Both the position numbers and the translations under genes were made by a program. The notes under the pieces are model-generated. The model was not told the origin of the DNA. It made no database searches and saw only the letters and a program-made list of their open reading frames with translations. Source: Ruminococcaceae bacterium UBA1767 (GTDB lineage Bacteria; Bacillota; Clostridia; Oscillospirales; Acutalibacteraceae). Taken from it: DNA of 64,000 bases. Positions 1-8,371 of this stretch are shown piece after piece. The stretch spans positions 1 through 64,000 of the forward strand of contig DCGX01000057.1 of assembly GCA_002315505.1 (NCBI GenBank). Direction: 5' to 3'. How positions within the stretch are numbered: the first letter of the stretch is position 1; every line of letters begins with the position of its first letter.

Positions 1-21
1 GTGACCGAGCCACAGCGAGAA

Positions 22-58
22 GGTGGCATTGAGAAGCAATGCCACCCTCTCAAGAGGG
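22..58. repeat. Paired inverted repeats at the left edge
   Basis: Two adjacent hairpins can be read. One has 9-bp arms (GGTGGCATT / AATGCCACC, 22-46) around a 7-nt loop. The other is CCCTCTcaAGAGGG at about 45-58. No T-tract follows, so this is not a standard terminator. It may be part of a dispersed intergenic repeat or of an RNA that begins outside the window. The long plus-strand reading frame over it has no recognisable protein character. Confidence 0.4.
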
Positions 59-87
59 ATGCTAAAACATATCTGACCTGCAAAAAA

Positions 88-116
88 GCAGTAACCGCCG
101 TGGTTACTGCTTTTTC
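88..116 (-). terminator. Intrinsic terminator of the 56-aa peptide gene
   Basis: An inverted repeat, AGCAGTAACC / GGTTACTGCT, is flanked by A-runs on the plus strand. It therefore reads as stem plus T-tract for minus-strand transcription. It begins directly after the stop codon of the small minus-strand gene at 117-287. Confidence 0.75.
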
Positions 117-287
117 TTACATCCAGCCGTCAACGAAGTCTTCTGCGGTTTTGATTGCCTTCTGTGCCATTTTCTTATATTTTTTGTTCTTGCCGCCGAA
201 CATTGTTCCGCTTAGAATTGCTGTTGCTCCGCCGACCAACATTCCGACACCGATTGTTTTCATCATGGATGATGTTGAGCTTTTCAT
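117..287 (-). CDS. Small putative membrane peptide with glycine-zipper segment (56 aa)
   Basis: Function unknown. The minus-strand frame has a strong ribosome site (GGAGGT at 293-298) about 5 nt before the ATG. It encodes 56 residues: a Ser/Met-rich start, a hydrophobic glycine-rich stretch (GVGMLVGGATAILSGTMFGG, about residues 13-32) and a Lys-rich tail ending in DGWM. The Gly spacing suggests a short membrane helix that could self-associate, as in YtxH-like small proteins. That is inference only. A clean terminator follows immediately, so it is probably a monocistronic gene. It is divergent from the pyridoxamine kinase gene. Confidence 0.6.
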   Translation of the reverse strand: MKSSTSSMMKTIGVGMLVGGATAILSGTMFGGKNKKYKKMAQKAIKTAEDFVDGWM

Positions 288-328
288 AGCTTACCTCCGT
301 AAAATTTTATTGTTATTATTTTAACCGG

Positions 329-357
329 TTGCGATTTGCATATACTTGTGATATAAT
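329..357 (+). promoter_or_regulatory. Sigma-A promoter of pdxK-trmL-rqcH
   Basis: TTGCGA (329-334), a 17-nt spacer, then TATAAT (352-357) with a TG extended -10 at 349-350. It lies 30 nt before the start codon of the pyridoxamine kinase gene. Confidence 0.75.
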
Positions 358-387
358 AAAAATGTTTATTTTTCGGAGTTGATTATA

Positions 388-1230
388 ATGGAAAAACAGA
401 AAAAAATAGCATTAATTAACGACCTTTCCTGTATCGGAAGATGCTCGCTCACCGCCGCAATGCCGATAATCTCTGCCTGCGGTTTTGAATCCGTTCCCCT
501 GCCGACAGGTATTTTCTCTGCTCACAGTGAATTTGACGGTTTCGTCCGCACTGACCTTACTGACAAACTCGACGATATTTTTAATCATTGGAAGGCACTC
601 GACATCAGATTTGACTGCATCTACAGCGGATATCTCGCTTCTTACGAGCAGGCTGAATGTGTCAGAAGATTCTTTATGGACTTTAAAAAGAGTGATACTC
701 TTACAATCGTTGACCCTGTTATGGGTGACAACGGCAAATTCTATTCGGGAATTGACGGCACATTTATCAGCGAAATGCGTTTCCTCTGCTCGATGGCAGA
801 TATCATTGTTCCGAATGTTACCGAAGCACAGCTTCTGACGGGTAAAGAGCCTACAAGCGGTACACATACACTTGACGAAATCAAGGATTTATTATTCAAT
901 CTGCGAAACATCGGTGCAAGGCAGATTGTCATCACAGGTGTGGACTTCGGTGACGAGCAAATCGGTTGTGCTGTTTATGACAGTATCAGCGGAAATGCAA
1001 ATCTTTTCTTTACTCCGAAGGTTGAAGGCAGATTCCCCGGAACGGGAGATGTTTTTGCCGCCGCACTTACCTCTGCTGTTATGAGCGGGAAGCAATTCAC
1101 CGATGCCGTTCAGATTGCAATGGGATTTACCTGCAAATGCGTCGAATACACCGATAAGATGGAAACTGAACACAAATACGGCTTATGCTTTGAACCAAAG
1201 ATTGCAGAACTGATAAAGGCGGTAAAATAA
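388..1230 (+). CDS. pdxK: Pyridoxamine/pyridoxal kinase, ribokinase superfamily
   Basis: Phosphorylates the 5'-hydroxyl of pyridoxamine, pyridoxal or pyridoxine with ATP in the B6 salvage pathway (cytosol). The 280-residue protein has the PdxK/PdxY features: a conserved N-terminal region (DLSCIGRCSLTAAMP), VDPVMGDNG in the middle, and the ribokinase-superfamily anion-hole motif with catalytic Asp (FPGTGDVFAAAL) near the C-terminus. Start ATG 388 is preferred over an upstream TTG because CGGAG lies 9 nt before it. The stop overlaps the trmL start by one base, so the two are probably co-translated. Substrate preference among the three vitamers cannot be read from sequence. Confidence 0.9.
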   Translation: MEKQKKIALINDLSCIGRCSLTAAMPIISACGFESVPLPTGIFSAHSEFDGFVRTDLTDKLDDIFNHWKALDIRFDCIYSGYLASYEQAECVRRFFMDFKKSDTLTIVDPVMGDNGKFYSGIDGTFISEMRFLCSMADIIVPNVTEAQLLTGKEPTSGTHTLDEIKDLLFNLRNIGARQIVITGVDFGDEQIGCAVYDSISGNANLFFTPKVEGRFPGTGDVFAAALTSAVMSGKQFTDAVQIAMGFTCKCVEYTDKMETEHKYGLCFEPKIAELIKAVK

Positions 1231-1742
1231 TGGCAACTTTAAATATAGTTCTTGTAGAGCCCGAAATTCCGCAGAATACAGGCAATATCGCCCGTACCTG
1301 TGCGGCAACAGGAACAAGACTTCATATAGTTGAGCCGATGGGCTTCAAAATTGACGACAAAAAATTAAAAAGAGCAGGACTTGATTACTGGCATCTGCTC
1401 GACATTACATACTACAAAAATCTCGATGACTTTTTCGAGAAAAATCCCGACGGAGAATACAGATTTTTCACCACAAAAGCACTCAACAAGCACACAGATG
1501 TTGAGTATCACGATGATGTTTATCTCTTCTTCGGTAAGGAAACCAAGGGACTTCCCGAGGATTTGCTGTTCACACACAAGGACGACTGTGTTCGTATTCC
1601 GATGATAAACGATTCATCTGCACGAAGTTTAAATCTTTCAAATTCCGTTGCGATTGCGGTTTATGAAGTGCTTCGTCAATGGGATTATCCCGACTTGCTG
1701 TGTGCAGGCAAGCTGACTAAATTTGATTGGAATGAAGCATAA
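1230..1742 (+). CDS. trmL: tRNA (cytidine/uridine-34 2'-O)-methyltransferase TrmL
   Basis: SPOUT-class methyltransferase that 2'-O-methylates the wobble base of tRNA-Leu isoacceptors with S-adenosylmethionine. The 170-residue length is typical. It begins with the family pattern LNIVLVEPEIPQNTGNIART and has the knot motifs FFGKETKGLP and IPMINDSSARSLNLSNS followed by AVYEVLRQ. The ATG overlaps the stop of the preceding kinase gene (TAATG), indicating translational coupling. The next gene starts at the base after this stop. Assignment to TrmL rather than another small SPOUT enzyme rests on the short length and the N-terminal signature. Confidence 0.93.
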   Translation: MATLNIVLVEPEIPQNTGNIARTCAATGTRLHIVEPMGFKIDDKKLKRAGLDYWHLLDITYYKNLDDFFEKNPDGEYRFFTTKALNKHTDVEYHDDVYLFFGKETKGLPEDLLFTHKDDCVRIPMINDSSARSLNLSNSVAIAVYEVLRQWDYPDLLCAGKLTKFDWNEA

Positions 1743-3488
1743 TTGGCACTTGATGGAATTTTTCTTAATCAGATAAAATCAGAATTGCAGGATGCAATTT
1801 CTGCAAGAGTTGAAAAGGTACACCAACCCTCACGTGAGGAGCTGGTTATTCACCTGCGTTCAAAATCGGGTGCCAAGAAATTATTACTTTCAATCCGAGG
1901 CAACAGCCCGAGAATTCATTTCACCGAGCACGCACCCGAAAATCCGGCAAAGCCACCGATGTTTTGTATGCTGATGAGAAAGCATCTTGTAAATTCACAG
2001 CTTTGCTCAATACGTCAGACGGGACTTGACAGAATTCTCTACCTCGATTTTGATGCTACAAATGAAATCGGCGACAGAGTCAAGCTCACTTTGTCAATCG
2101 AGATTATGGCTAAATACAGCAACATAATTCTTTTTGACGAAAACAACAGAATTATTGATGCACTCAAGCGTGTTGACCTGAGTCAGTCGCAGGTGCGTCA
2201 GATTTTACCCGGTTTTCCGTACATTGCTCCGCCGGAGCAATGCAAGCTGAATATTTGCGAGCATTCTACAGATAATATTATTTCACAAATAAAGCTGCTC
2301 GAAAGCAAGACTCTTTCGTCTGCGGTACTTAACACTTTACAGGGCGCTTCTCCCCTCACCTGCCGTGAGTTGTGCGGAGAACATGCGGAGCTTCATGTTG
2401 ATGAGGTAAGTGAAAAAGGCTTTGAAGCATTGAGCAACAATCTTGATTTACTTCGTGAAATTGTTACAAACGGCAGCGGTATTCCGTTTATGCTCAAGGA
2501 CAAGGACAAAAAGCCATTTGACTTTTCATTCATGGAAATAAAGCAATACGGCAGTAAATACACTCCCGAGGTAAAAACCAGTTTTTCCGAGTTGCTTGAT
2601 GAATTTTATTTTGAATGTGACCGAATCGAAAGAACGAGGCAAAAGGGACACGACCTTGTAAAACTGCTCGAATCCGCTGTTTCAAGGACTTCAAAAAAGC
2701 TCGATTTAAGACGGGCCGAATTAAAAAACTGTGCAGACAGGGAAAAGCTCAGAATAAGTGCCGAGCTGATAAATGCAAACCTTTACAGACTTGAAAAGGG
2801 TGCACTTTTCTATGACCTTGAGAATTACTACGACAACAACAATATAATGAGAATCAAGGCCGACCCTTCAAAAAGTCCATCGGCTAATGCTCAAAAGTAT
2901 TTTAAGGATTATCGAAAGGCAAAAACTGCCGAGCAATTACTCGTTGGATTTATTGCGGAGGGCGAACAGGAATTAGCCTATCTTGAAACTGTTGCGGACT
3001 CTCTCGACAGAGCAAGCACACAAGCCGAAATTGACGAAATACGAAACGAGCTTGCAATAAGCGGATTTGTCAGAAATCGCACCAAGGTCAATTCTAAAAC
3101 AATTAAGACTCTGCCACCGATGGAATACCGGACAAGCGACGGTTTTCGTGTTCTCGTCGGTAGAAACAATATCCAGAATGACAGGCTTTCGCTGAAAACA
3201 GCGGCAAAAAATGATATGTGGTTACATACGCAGAAAATTCCCGGTTCTCACGTCATTATCGTCAGTGACAATCGTGAAATCAGCGATGATGCGATTGTTG
3301 AAGCCGCTGAAATCGCTGCATACCACAGCAAAGCCCGTTTCGCAAAGTTAGTTCCCGTTGATTACACACCGGTAAAAAATCTCAAGAAACCGCAGGGTGC
3401 TCCTCCGGGAAAGGTTATTTACCACGTGTATTATTCAGTAAATGTTACTCCTGAGAAAATAAAAGTCGACGAAAAAGAAGTGAAATGA
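1743..3488 (+). CDS. rqcH: RqcH / Rqc2-type NFACT protein (ribosome quality control)
   Basis: Binds obstructed 50S subunits carrying peptidyl-tRNA and recruits tRNA-Ala to add C-terminal alanine tails, marking stalled peptides for degradation. The 581-residue protein shows the NFACT-N start MALDGIFL, an Asp-Arg pair (residues 96-97, TGLDRILY) equivalent to the DR motif needed for Ala-tailing in Bacillus, a long helical middle with two helix-hairpin-helix-like parts, and the NFACT-R domain near the end (DMWLHTQKIPGSHVII). Start codon is TTG, placed exactly after the trmL stop. MALDG matches the family N-terminus, which supports the TTG. Such proteins are often named FbpA or fibronectin-binding protein, which describes a moonlighting activity. 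Confidence 0.92.
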   Translation: MALDGIFLNQIKSELQDAISARVEKVHQPSREELVIHLRSKSGAKKLLLSIRGNSPRIHFTEHAPENPAKPPMFCMLMRKHLVNSQLCSIRQTGLDRILYLDFDATNEIGDRVKLTLSIEIMAKYSNIILFDENNRIIDALKRVDLSQSQVRQILPGFPYIAPPEQCKLNICEHSTDNIISQIKLLESKTLSSAVLNTLQGASPLTCRELCGEHAELHVDEVSEKGFEALSNNLDLLREIVTNGSGIPFMLKDKDKKPFDFSFMEIKQYGSKYTPEVKTSFSELLDEFYFECDRIERTRQKGHDLVKLLESAVSRTSKKLDLRRAELKNCADREKLRISAELINANLYRLEKGALFYDLENYYDNNNIMRIKADPSKSPSANAQKYFKDYRKAKTAEQLLVGFIAEGEQELAYLETVADSLDRASTQAEIDEIRNELAISGFVRNRTKVNSKTIKTLPPMEYRTSDGFRVLVGRNNIQNDRLSLKTAAKNDMWLHTQKIPGSHVIIVSDNREISDDAIVEAAEIAAYHSKARFAKLVPVDYTPVKNLKKPQGAPPGKVIYHVYYSVNVTPEKIKVDEKEVK

Positions 3489-3499
3489 AATAAAAAATA

Positions 3500-3528
3500 T
3501 TGAAAAAATTCTTCACTAATGCTATAAT
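3500..3528 (+). promoter_or_regulatory. Sigma-A promoter of the acyl-CoA ligase gene
   Basis: TTGAAA (3500-3505), 17-nt spacer, TATAAT (3523-3528), about 30 nt before the ATG. An AGGAG ribosome site at 3546-3550 follows. Confidence 0.75.
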
Positions 3529-3558
3529 GAAGAATATTCTTGCTCAGGAGATGAGTTT

Positions 3559-5295
3559 ATGAAAAAGAATAAGTATCCATTATATGATGTTGAGTCTGTA
3601 TCTTCAATTAAAGAAATGATGGAATTAGCCGTCAAAGAAGCAGGCGAAAAAATAGCTTATAAGTATAAAATAAATGACGAGGTTAAAGAGGCTACTTTTT
3701 CCGAATTTGTGAATACTGTAGCAACTCTCGGTGCTTTTCTGCACGCTAACGAGTTATCGGACAAGCATATTGCCTGCATCGGTAACAATTCATACAAATG
3801 GATTGTTACTTATCTCACAGCGTTAAGAGGCAGTGGCGTTTTTGTGCCGATTGACAAGGAGCTGCCCGAAAAAGATATTCTTCACGTTATCAGGGACAGC
3901 GAAAGCAGTGTTGTCTTCTACGATAAAAAGCATGAAGAAACACTTATGAAAAACGCAGATGAGCTTGAAAATGTCAAGTATTTCATCGGCTTTGACAGGG
4001 ACGAAAGTGACGGGAAGTTTCTCTCCTTTGACAGTGTTATGGAGGTTTCCGATGACCTTGACAAAGAGCCTTTCCTTAATGAAACCACAAACCCCAACGA
4101 GTTGAAATTGCTCGTATATACCTCGGGTACAACAGGAAATTCAAAGGGTGTTATGCTCTCTGAGCATAATCTTATTTCAAGTGTTTATTACGGCTTGATG
4201 GTTTCAACAATTTATGACACAGGTCTTTCACTCTTGCCGTATCATCACACCTATGAGGCTGTAAGTGACATCCTTGTTTCATTCCATCATCATTCTACTC
4301 TTTGCATTAACGAAAGTCTTACGGCAATTCTCAAAAATTTAGTGGTTTACAAGCCATCATATATTTATATTGTTCCTGCAATAGCAGAGAATATGTACAA
4401 GCGTATTCTTAAAGGAATCAAGAAGCAAGGACTCGAAGAGCAATTCAATGCCATGGTTGAAAAGAGCAACGAGCTTCGTGCTCAAGGCATCGACAAGCGC
4501 AAGGAATATTTCGGATTCATTCACGAAATGTTCGGCGGAAAGCTCCGCAAGATTGTTTGCGGCGGTGCTCCGATTCGTCCTGAGGTTGCTAAATTCTTTG
4601 ACGATATCGGTCTTGACCTTATTAACGGCTATGGCATCACGGAATGTTCTCCGCTTGTATCGGCAAACCACGATATGTACAATGATTTCCGTACAGCGGG
4701 CATCAAGCTCCCGTGTGTTGAATGGCGTATTGACGAACCGAATGAAGAAGGAATCGGTGAAATCTGCGTCAAGGGCGATATTGTAATGATAGGCTATTAC
4801 AAACAGCCCGAGCTTACAGAGGAAGCAATTCGTGACGGATGGTTCTATACAGGAGATTACGGCTACATCAATGAGCAGGACCAGCTTGTTATTTCGGGAA
4901 GAAAGAAAAACGTTATCGTTCTCAACAACGGTAAGAATATCTATCCCGAAGAGATTGAAGGCTACATTCAGAACATTGATTATGTTAACGAGGTTATCGT
5001 AAGCGGCGAAATGGATGACGAGGGTAACGAAAGCTCTCTGACCGCCGAAGTTTTCCTCGGTGAAGAAAAGAAAACTCCTGCAGAAGTTCTTAAAAACATT
5101 AAGAAAGCCTGCGTAGAGCTTCCGATTTACAAACAGATTTCAAAGGTTGTTATCCGTGACAAGGAATTCCCGAAAACAAGCTCGAATAAAATTAAAAGAT
5201 TTATCAGCGACAAAAAGAACAATGCGACCGAAAAACATATTGCTCACAAAGAGAAGAAAGAGAAAGAAAAATCCGAAAAAACCGATGATGAATAA
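3559..5295 (+). CDS. AMP-binding long-chain fatty acid--CoA ligase-like protein
   Basis: ANL-superfamily adenylating enzyme expected to activate a carboxylic acid, probably a fatty acid, as acyl-AMP and then acyl-CoA. The 578-residue protein has the P-loop motif VYTSGTTGNSKGVML (about residues 185-200), the A5 region NGYGITECSPLVSANH, the A7 region GWFYTGDYGYI and the C-terminal core KNVIVLNNGKNIYPEEIE. The catalytic Lys region near the end (FPKTSSNKIKR) is present. The last 30 residues are a very charged Lys/Glu tail, which may promote surface or membrane contact. It has its own promoter and terminator and is monocistronic. The true substrate cannot be read from sequence. Confidence 0.85.
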   Translation: MKKNKYPLYDVESVSSIKEMMELAVKEAGEKIAYKYKINDEVKEATFSEFVNTVATLGAFLHANELSDKHIACIGNNSYKWIVTYLTALRGSGVFVPIDKELPEKDILHVIRDSESSVVFYDKKHEETLMKNADELENVKYFIGFDRDESDGKFLSFDSVMEVSDDLDKEPFLNETTNPNELKLLVYTSGTTGNSKGVMLSEHNLISSVYYGLMVSTIYDTGLSLLPYHHTYEAVSDILVSFHHHSTLCINESLTAILKNLVVYKPSYIYIVPAIAENMYKRILKGIKKQGLEEQFNAMVEKSNELRAQGIDKRKEYFGFIHEMFGGKLRKIVCGGAPIRPEVAKFFDDIGLDLINGYGITECSPLVSANHDMYNDFRTAGIKLPCVEWRIDEPNEEGIGEICVKGDIVMIGYYKQPELTEEAIRDGWFYTGDYGYINEQDQLVISGRKKNVIVLNNGKNIYPEEIEGYIQNIDYVNEVIVSGEMDDEGNESSLTAEVFLGEEKKTPAEVLKNIKKACVELPIYKQISKVVIRDKEFPKTSSNKIKRFISDKKNNATEKHIAHKEKKEKEKSEKTDDE

Positions 5296-5301
5296 AAAAC
5301 A

Positions 5302-5338
5302 GCAGATGTCTGAATTCCAGGCATCTGCTTAATTTTAT
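5302..5338. terminator. Convergent terminator between acyl-CoA ligase and phosphoesterase genes
   Basis: Arms GCAGATG (5302-5308) and CATCTGC (5322-5328), preceded by an A-run and followed by a T-rich stretch, so it can work in both directions between the two convergent genes. Confidence 0.7.
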
Positions 5339-5355
5339 TTACGTTTTGATTATTA

Positions 5356-6786
5356 TTAATCCTTGTTATTAAAAATCACCTTGACGGAAATTCCGAATTC
5401 CTCAAAAAATGCTCTGATTTCAAGAAAAAGCCTTGTGAAATAATCAGCAACTGTATTATCAGCCCCCGGATGACCGCCCTCATTCGTTGTCTTATTGATT
5501 GTGAATGTGTGCAACGGCTCATCATCATCAATTTCATACGAATTAATTGTAATCGAATCCTCTGTGAAATCAACAATATTATAAATCGGCCGGTCGGACA
5601 CATATGCAAACGCATTCTGCTCACAAACAGGAATATCGTATGTGCTCTCGTCACCTCTCGGATGATTAATTGAGCCTGAAACAAAGCAGATTGTTCCCTT
5701 TGCGTCTGTTACACTTGACTTGCCACTCAAATCATCAGCTGTTTCATTATTATAAACGGCATTTGACATTGAATAGTAGTGACTGTGACCGAGGAAAGCA
5801 ATATCAATTCCGAAATCATCGAAAATATCGCTGAATGTCGGACGACGATTTTCGTTTGCATCCTCAAGTCTGCCTTCGGTAAGTCTGCCGTACATATCAT
5901 GATGCATTACAGCTACTCGCCATTTAACATCCGGATTTGCCTTTACCGCTGACTTTGCGAAGTTATAATGTGACTGTGCGGCATAGTTATTAGAGTCAAA
6001 TACCATGAAAAGTACGTCACCCTTAACGTACCAATAGTCATTACCGATATAAGATGAAATGCCCTTTTCGTACTTGTTCGGGTTATTGTTGAAATACTTG
6101 TATGCACTGCCCTTTCTGTCGTGGTTGCCGACACAAAGTGCAAACGGAACATCATTAAGTACAGTTGATGATGCAAGACTCATATACTCCTTACGAAGTC
6201 CGTATGTAGCCTGGTCACCTGATGAAATAACAAGGTCAAGTCCGTTATTTGTTTTAGCCTGTGCTTTCTTTGCTATTTCGTTGAAGGTATAAGCATGATT
6301 CATTAATGAAGCTTCGTCACCATCTTCATTATCTGAGAGGTGGATGTCGGTCACATACATTGCAGTGAACGAAGCATCGGAAAGTGTACTGAAGCTCGCT
6401 GTTTCGCTTACTTCATAATCTGTGATACACTTGTAATAATAGGTTGTACCCGCTTCAAGTCCTGTAACAGTAACCTTATTTGAACGGTCACCCTGCGGTG
6501 TTTTTACGTATGTACCTGCGAAGCTCTTTGCGTTTGAAAAATCCTTGCTTTCGCTGATAAGTACACTGCAAGCGCCCGACTTCAACGGTGAATACCACGT
6601 AAAATTGCGCTGTGTGTCATCCGAGCCAGGTGACATAAATACCGCACTGCCATCCTCCATATAGGATGAATAATATTCTTCCCATGCCTTGTCAGCTGTA
6701 AGAGCAAATGAGTTTAATGCCAATGAGCTTAACATCATTATTACAGCAAGCACAACTGATAATACACGTTTAAGCAACTTTTTCAT
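5356..6786 (-). CDS. Secreted metallophosphoesterase, purple-acid-phosphatase-like
   Basis: Exported calcineurin-like phosphoesterase of 476 residues. The N-terminus is a signal peptide (MKKLLKRVLSVVLAVIMM..., cleavage probably after about residue 28). An FN3/PAP-N-like beta domain follows (about 40-135, VTVTGLEAGTTYYYKC). The metal-binding motifs are in order: DIHLS (Asp147/His149), GDQ (Asp191), GNHD (221-223), MHHD and GHSHYY. Such enzymes hydrolyse phosphomonoesters or diesters with a two-metal centre. The last 30 residues form a separate amphipathic helix after a Gly-rich linker (see findings). RBS AGGAG precedes ATG 6786. The lipase gene ends 15 bp upstream, suggesting one transcript. 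Confidence 0.87.
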   Translation of the reverse strand: MKKLLKRVLSVVLAVIMMLSSLALNSFALTADKAWEEYYSSYMEDGSAVFMSPGSDDTQRNFTWYSPLKSGACSVLISESKDFSNAKSFAGTYVKTPQGDRSNKVTVTGLEAGTTYYYKCITDYEVSETASFSTLSDASFTAMYVTDIHLSDNEDGDEASLMNHAYTFNEIAKKAQAKTNNGLDLVISSGDQATYGLRKEYMSLASSTVLNDVPFALCVGNHDRKGSAYKYFNNNPNKYEKGISSYIGNDYWYVKGDVLFMVFDSNNYAAQSHYNFAKSAVKANPDVKWRVAVMHHDMYGRLTEGRLEDANENRRPTFSDIFDDFGIDIAFLGHSHYYSMSNAVYNNETADDLSGKSSVTDAKGTICFVSGSINHPRGDESTYDIPVCEQNAFAYVSDRPIYNIVDFTEDSITINSYEIDDDEPLHTFTINKTTNEGGHPGADNTVADYFTRLFLEIRAFFEEFGISVKVIFNNKD

Positions 6787-6801
6787 TTCAGTTCTCTCCT
6801 A

Positions 6802-8322
6802 TTATTTATTAATCAAAGAAAAAACATATTTGATGAGCTTAATAAGGTCTTCCAATGCATTAACAATCTTGTCGAAGAATGATAATGTCTGAGGAGCTGT
6901 AGTATCTGCTAAAATTGTATCGGTTTCAATATCAAACTTAAGGAACTGAGGATACTGTGAGAATGTGCTGATTGTTCCCTGTCCTTCATAATCAATAAAT
7001 GTCTTTATCATTTCGTCAAGAGCATCTGAATTATAAGAATGAGTAATATCCCTGATAAACCATGTCTGTTCAGGGAAAAGACATGTTGAAGCGTCAATGC
7101 TCTTATCAGGTGAAATGTACTTCGAATTTGCTGTTGCAAGATAATCTTCTGACAACTGCTCTCCGTAATTTGCTGTTGTTGCTCCGAAAGAAGCATACTT
7201 TGCATCGACAACGCCGTCACTGAGCGATTTGCTTGACGGAGTAAGCGGCAATGAAGAATAGCCGTAACGAGTGATTACATAAAGATTCGCATCGTCATTG
7301 AGCTTATTGAGTGTTTCAACCTTCTTACATCTTACTGTGTTGTTATAGTTTTCTATTTTCTTTATAAGCTCGGTGTAATCGTCGTCATAGTATTCCTTAA
7401 GGTCTGTGAATACATATTCCATTGCATCGTCAATATACTCATCGGGAACCATTGCCCAGATTGTTGTCCATCTTGCGAACAAAGGAACTACGCTCTGTGC
7501 GCTTACCTTTGTGCCGATTTCTTCAAGTAGTGTGTTACCCATTGAGCAGATGATATCAAGAATTCCTGCGTCCTCCAATGTGTCAAATGCAAGATTGATA
7601 AGGTCACTGTATTCATTTGTGTCAAATGCGTACTCGAGATACTCATTAATAGCCTCTGCATTAAGCACAAGCTGACCTCTCATAAGCTCGCTGTTATATG
7701 TTTCACCGAAAAGTGCAGGTGCGTTATATACAACTGTCTTAAGGCTCTTATCACCGTAAATAGTTGCATACGAAGTTGTTATAACACTGCCGAGGCTGTG
7801 GCATTCAATTGAAACCTGATCGCATTTTGATGCTTTCTTTACATACTCAATAAAATCATTAAGCTCACCTGCGATTTCAATCGGGTCTTTTCTCCAGTCA
7901 TAGCGGAATGTAACCGAAGAATCCTCATTGATGTACTTTGCAGGCGGATATACAAAATATGTACCTGAATTATCAACAGGTTCGCCGTTTTCATCATTTT
8001 CTGCAGGTAAGAAAAGCTCATTAGCAATTACGATAAGCTGGTCTGCAAACTTGTCCCAGTCCTTCAAAGCCGCAAACTCTAAAAGTGCAGGAACAGACTG
8101 CTTGATTGCGTTTACAATGCTGTCGCTACTCGGTGGCCAGATTGCTTCTGATTCGGGGTTGTCCTTGTCTGCAAGAATTTCCGATGCCATAAATCCGGGA
8201 ACATAAACCGTCGGACATTTTTTGCTTGTATCAACAGCATTAGCAACAACTGTTACTGCCGAAAGAACAAACATTACAGTCGCCATAACTACTGCGATAA
8301 TTTTTTTGAATACGTTTTTCAT
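6802..8322 (-). CDS. Secreted LCAT-like lipase / alpha-beta hydrolase
   Basis: Exported alpha/beta hydrolase of 506 residues related to lecithin:cholesterol acyltransferases and phospholipases. A signal peptide ends near residue 30 (VTVVANAV). Family signs are VYVPGFMASE near the mature N-terminus, FRYDWRKDP (about 139-147) and the nucleophile elbow ECHSLGSV with Ser176. Acid and His residues probably lie in the C-terminal half (IRDITHSY). The start is taken at the second Met because GGAGG (8329-8333) is 6 nt from it but abuts the first ATG at 8328. The C-terminus is a Lys/hydrophobic amphipathic helix. Together with the downstream phosphoesterase it could strip phosphate from phospholipids outside the cell, which is inference. 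Confidence 0.82.
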   Translation of the reverse strand: MKNVFKKIIAVVMATVMFVLSAVTVVANAVDTSKKCPTVYVPGFMASEILADKDNPESEAIWPPSSDSIVNAIKQSVPALLEFAALKDWDKFADQLIVIANELFLPAENDENGEPVDNSGTYFVYPPAKYINEDSSVTFRYDWRKDPIEIAGELNDFIEYVKKASKCDQVSIECHSLGSVITTSYATIYGDKSLKTVVYNAPALFGETYNSELMRGQLVLNAEAINEYLEYAFDTNEYSDLINLAFDTLEDAGILDIICSMGNTLLEEIGTKVSAQSVVPLFARWTTIWAMVPDEYIDDAMEYVFTDLKEYYDDDYTELIKKIENYNNTVRCKKVETLNKLNDDANLYVITRYGYSSLPLTPSSKSLSDGVVDAKYASFGATTANYGEQLSEDYLATANSKYISPDKSIDASTCLFPEQTWFIRDITHSYNSDALDEMIKTFIDYEGQGTISTFSQYPQFLKFDIETDTILADTTAPQTLSFFDKIVNALEDLIKLIKYVFSLINK

Positions 8323-8371
8323 ATTCATCCTCCTTTAAAAATATATACAAAAGAGATTTCTCCCTCATATA

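Noticed and set aside
1..324. Plus-strand 107-aa frame at the left edge
   Set aside because: It runs through two hairpins, a terminator and the reverse of a well-signalled minus-strand gene. It has no family signature or ribosome site in the window.
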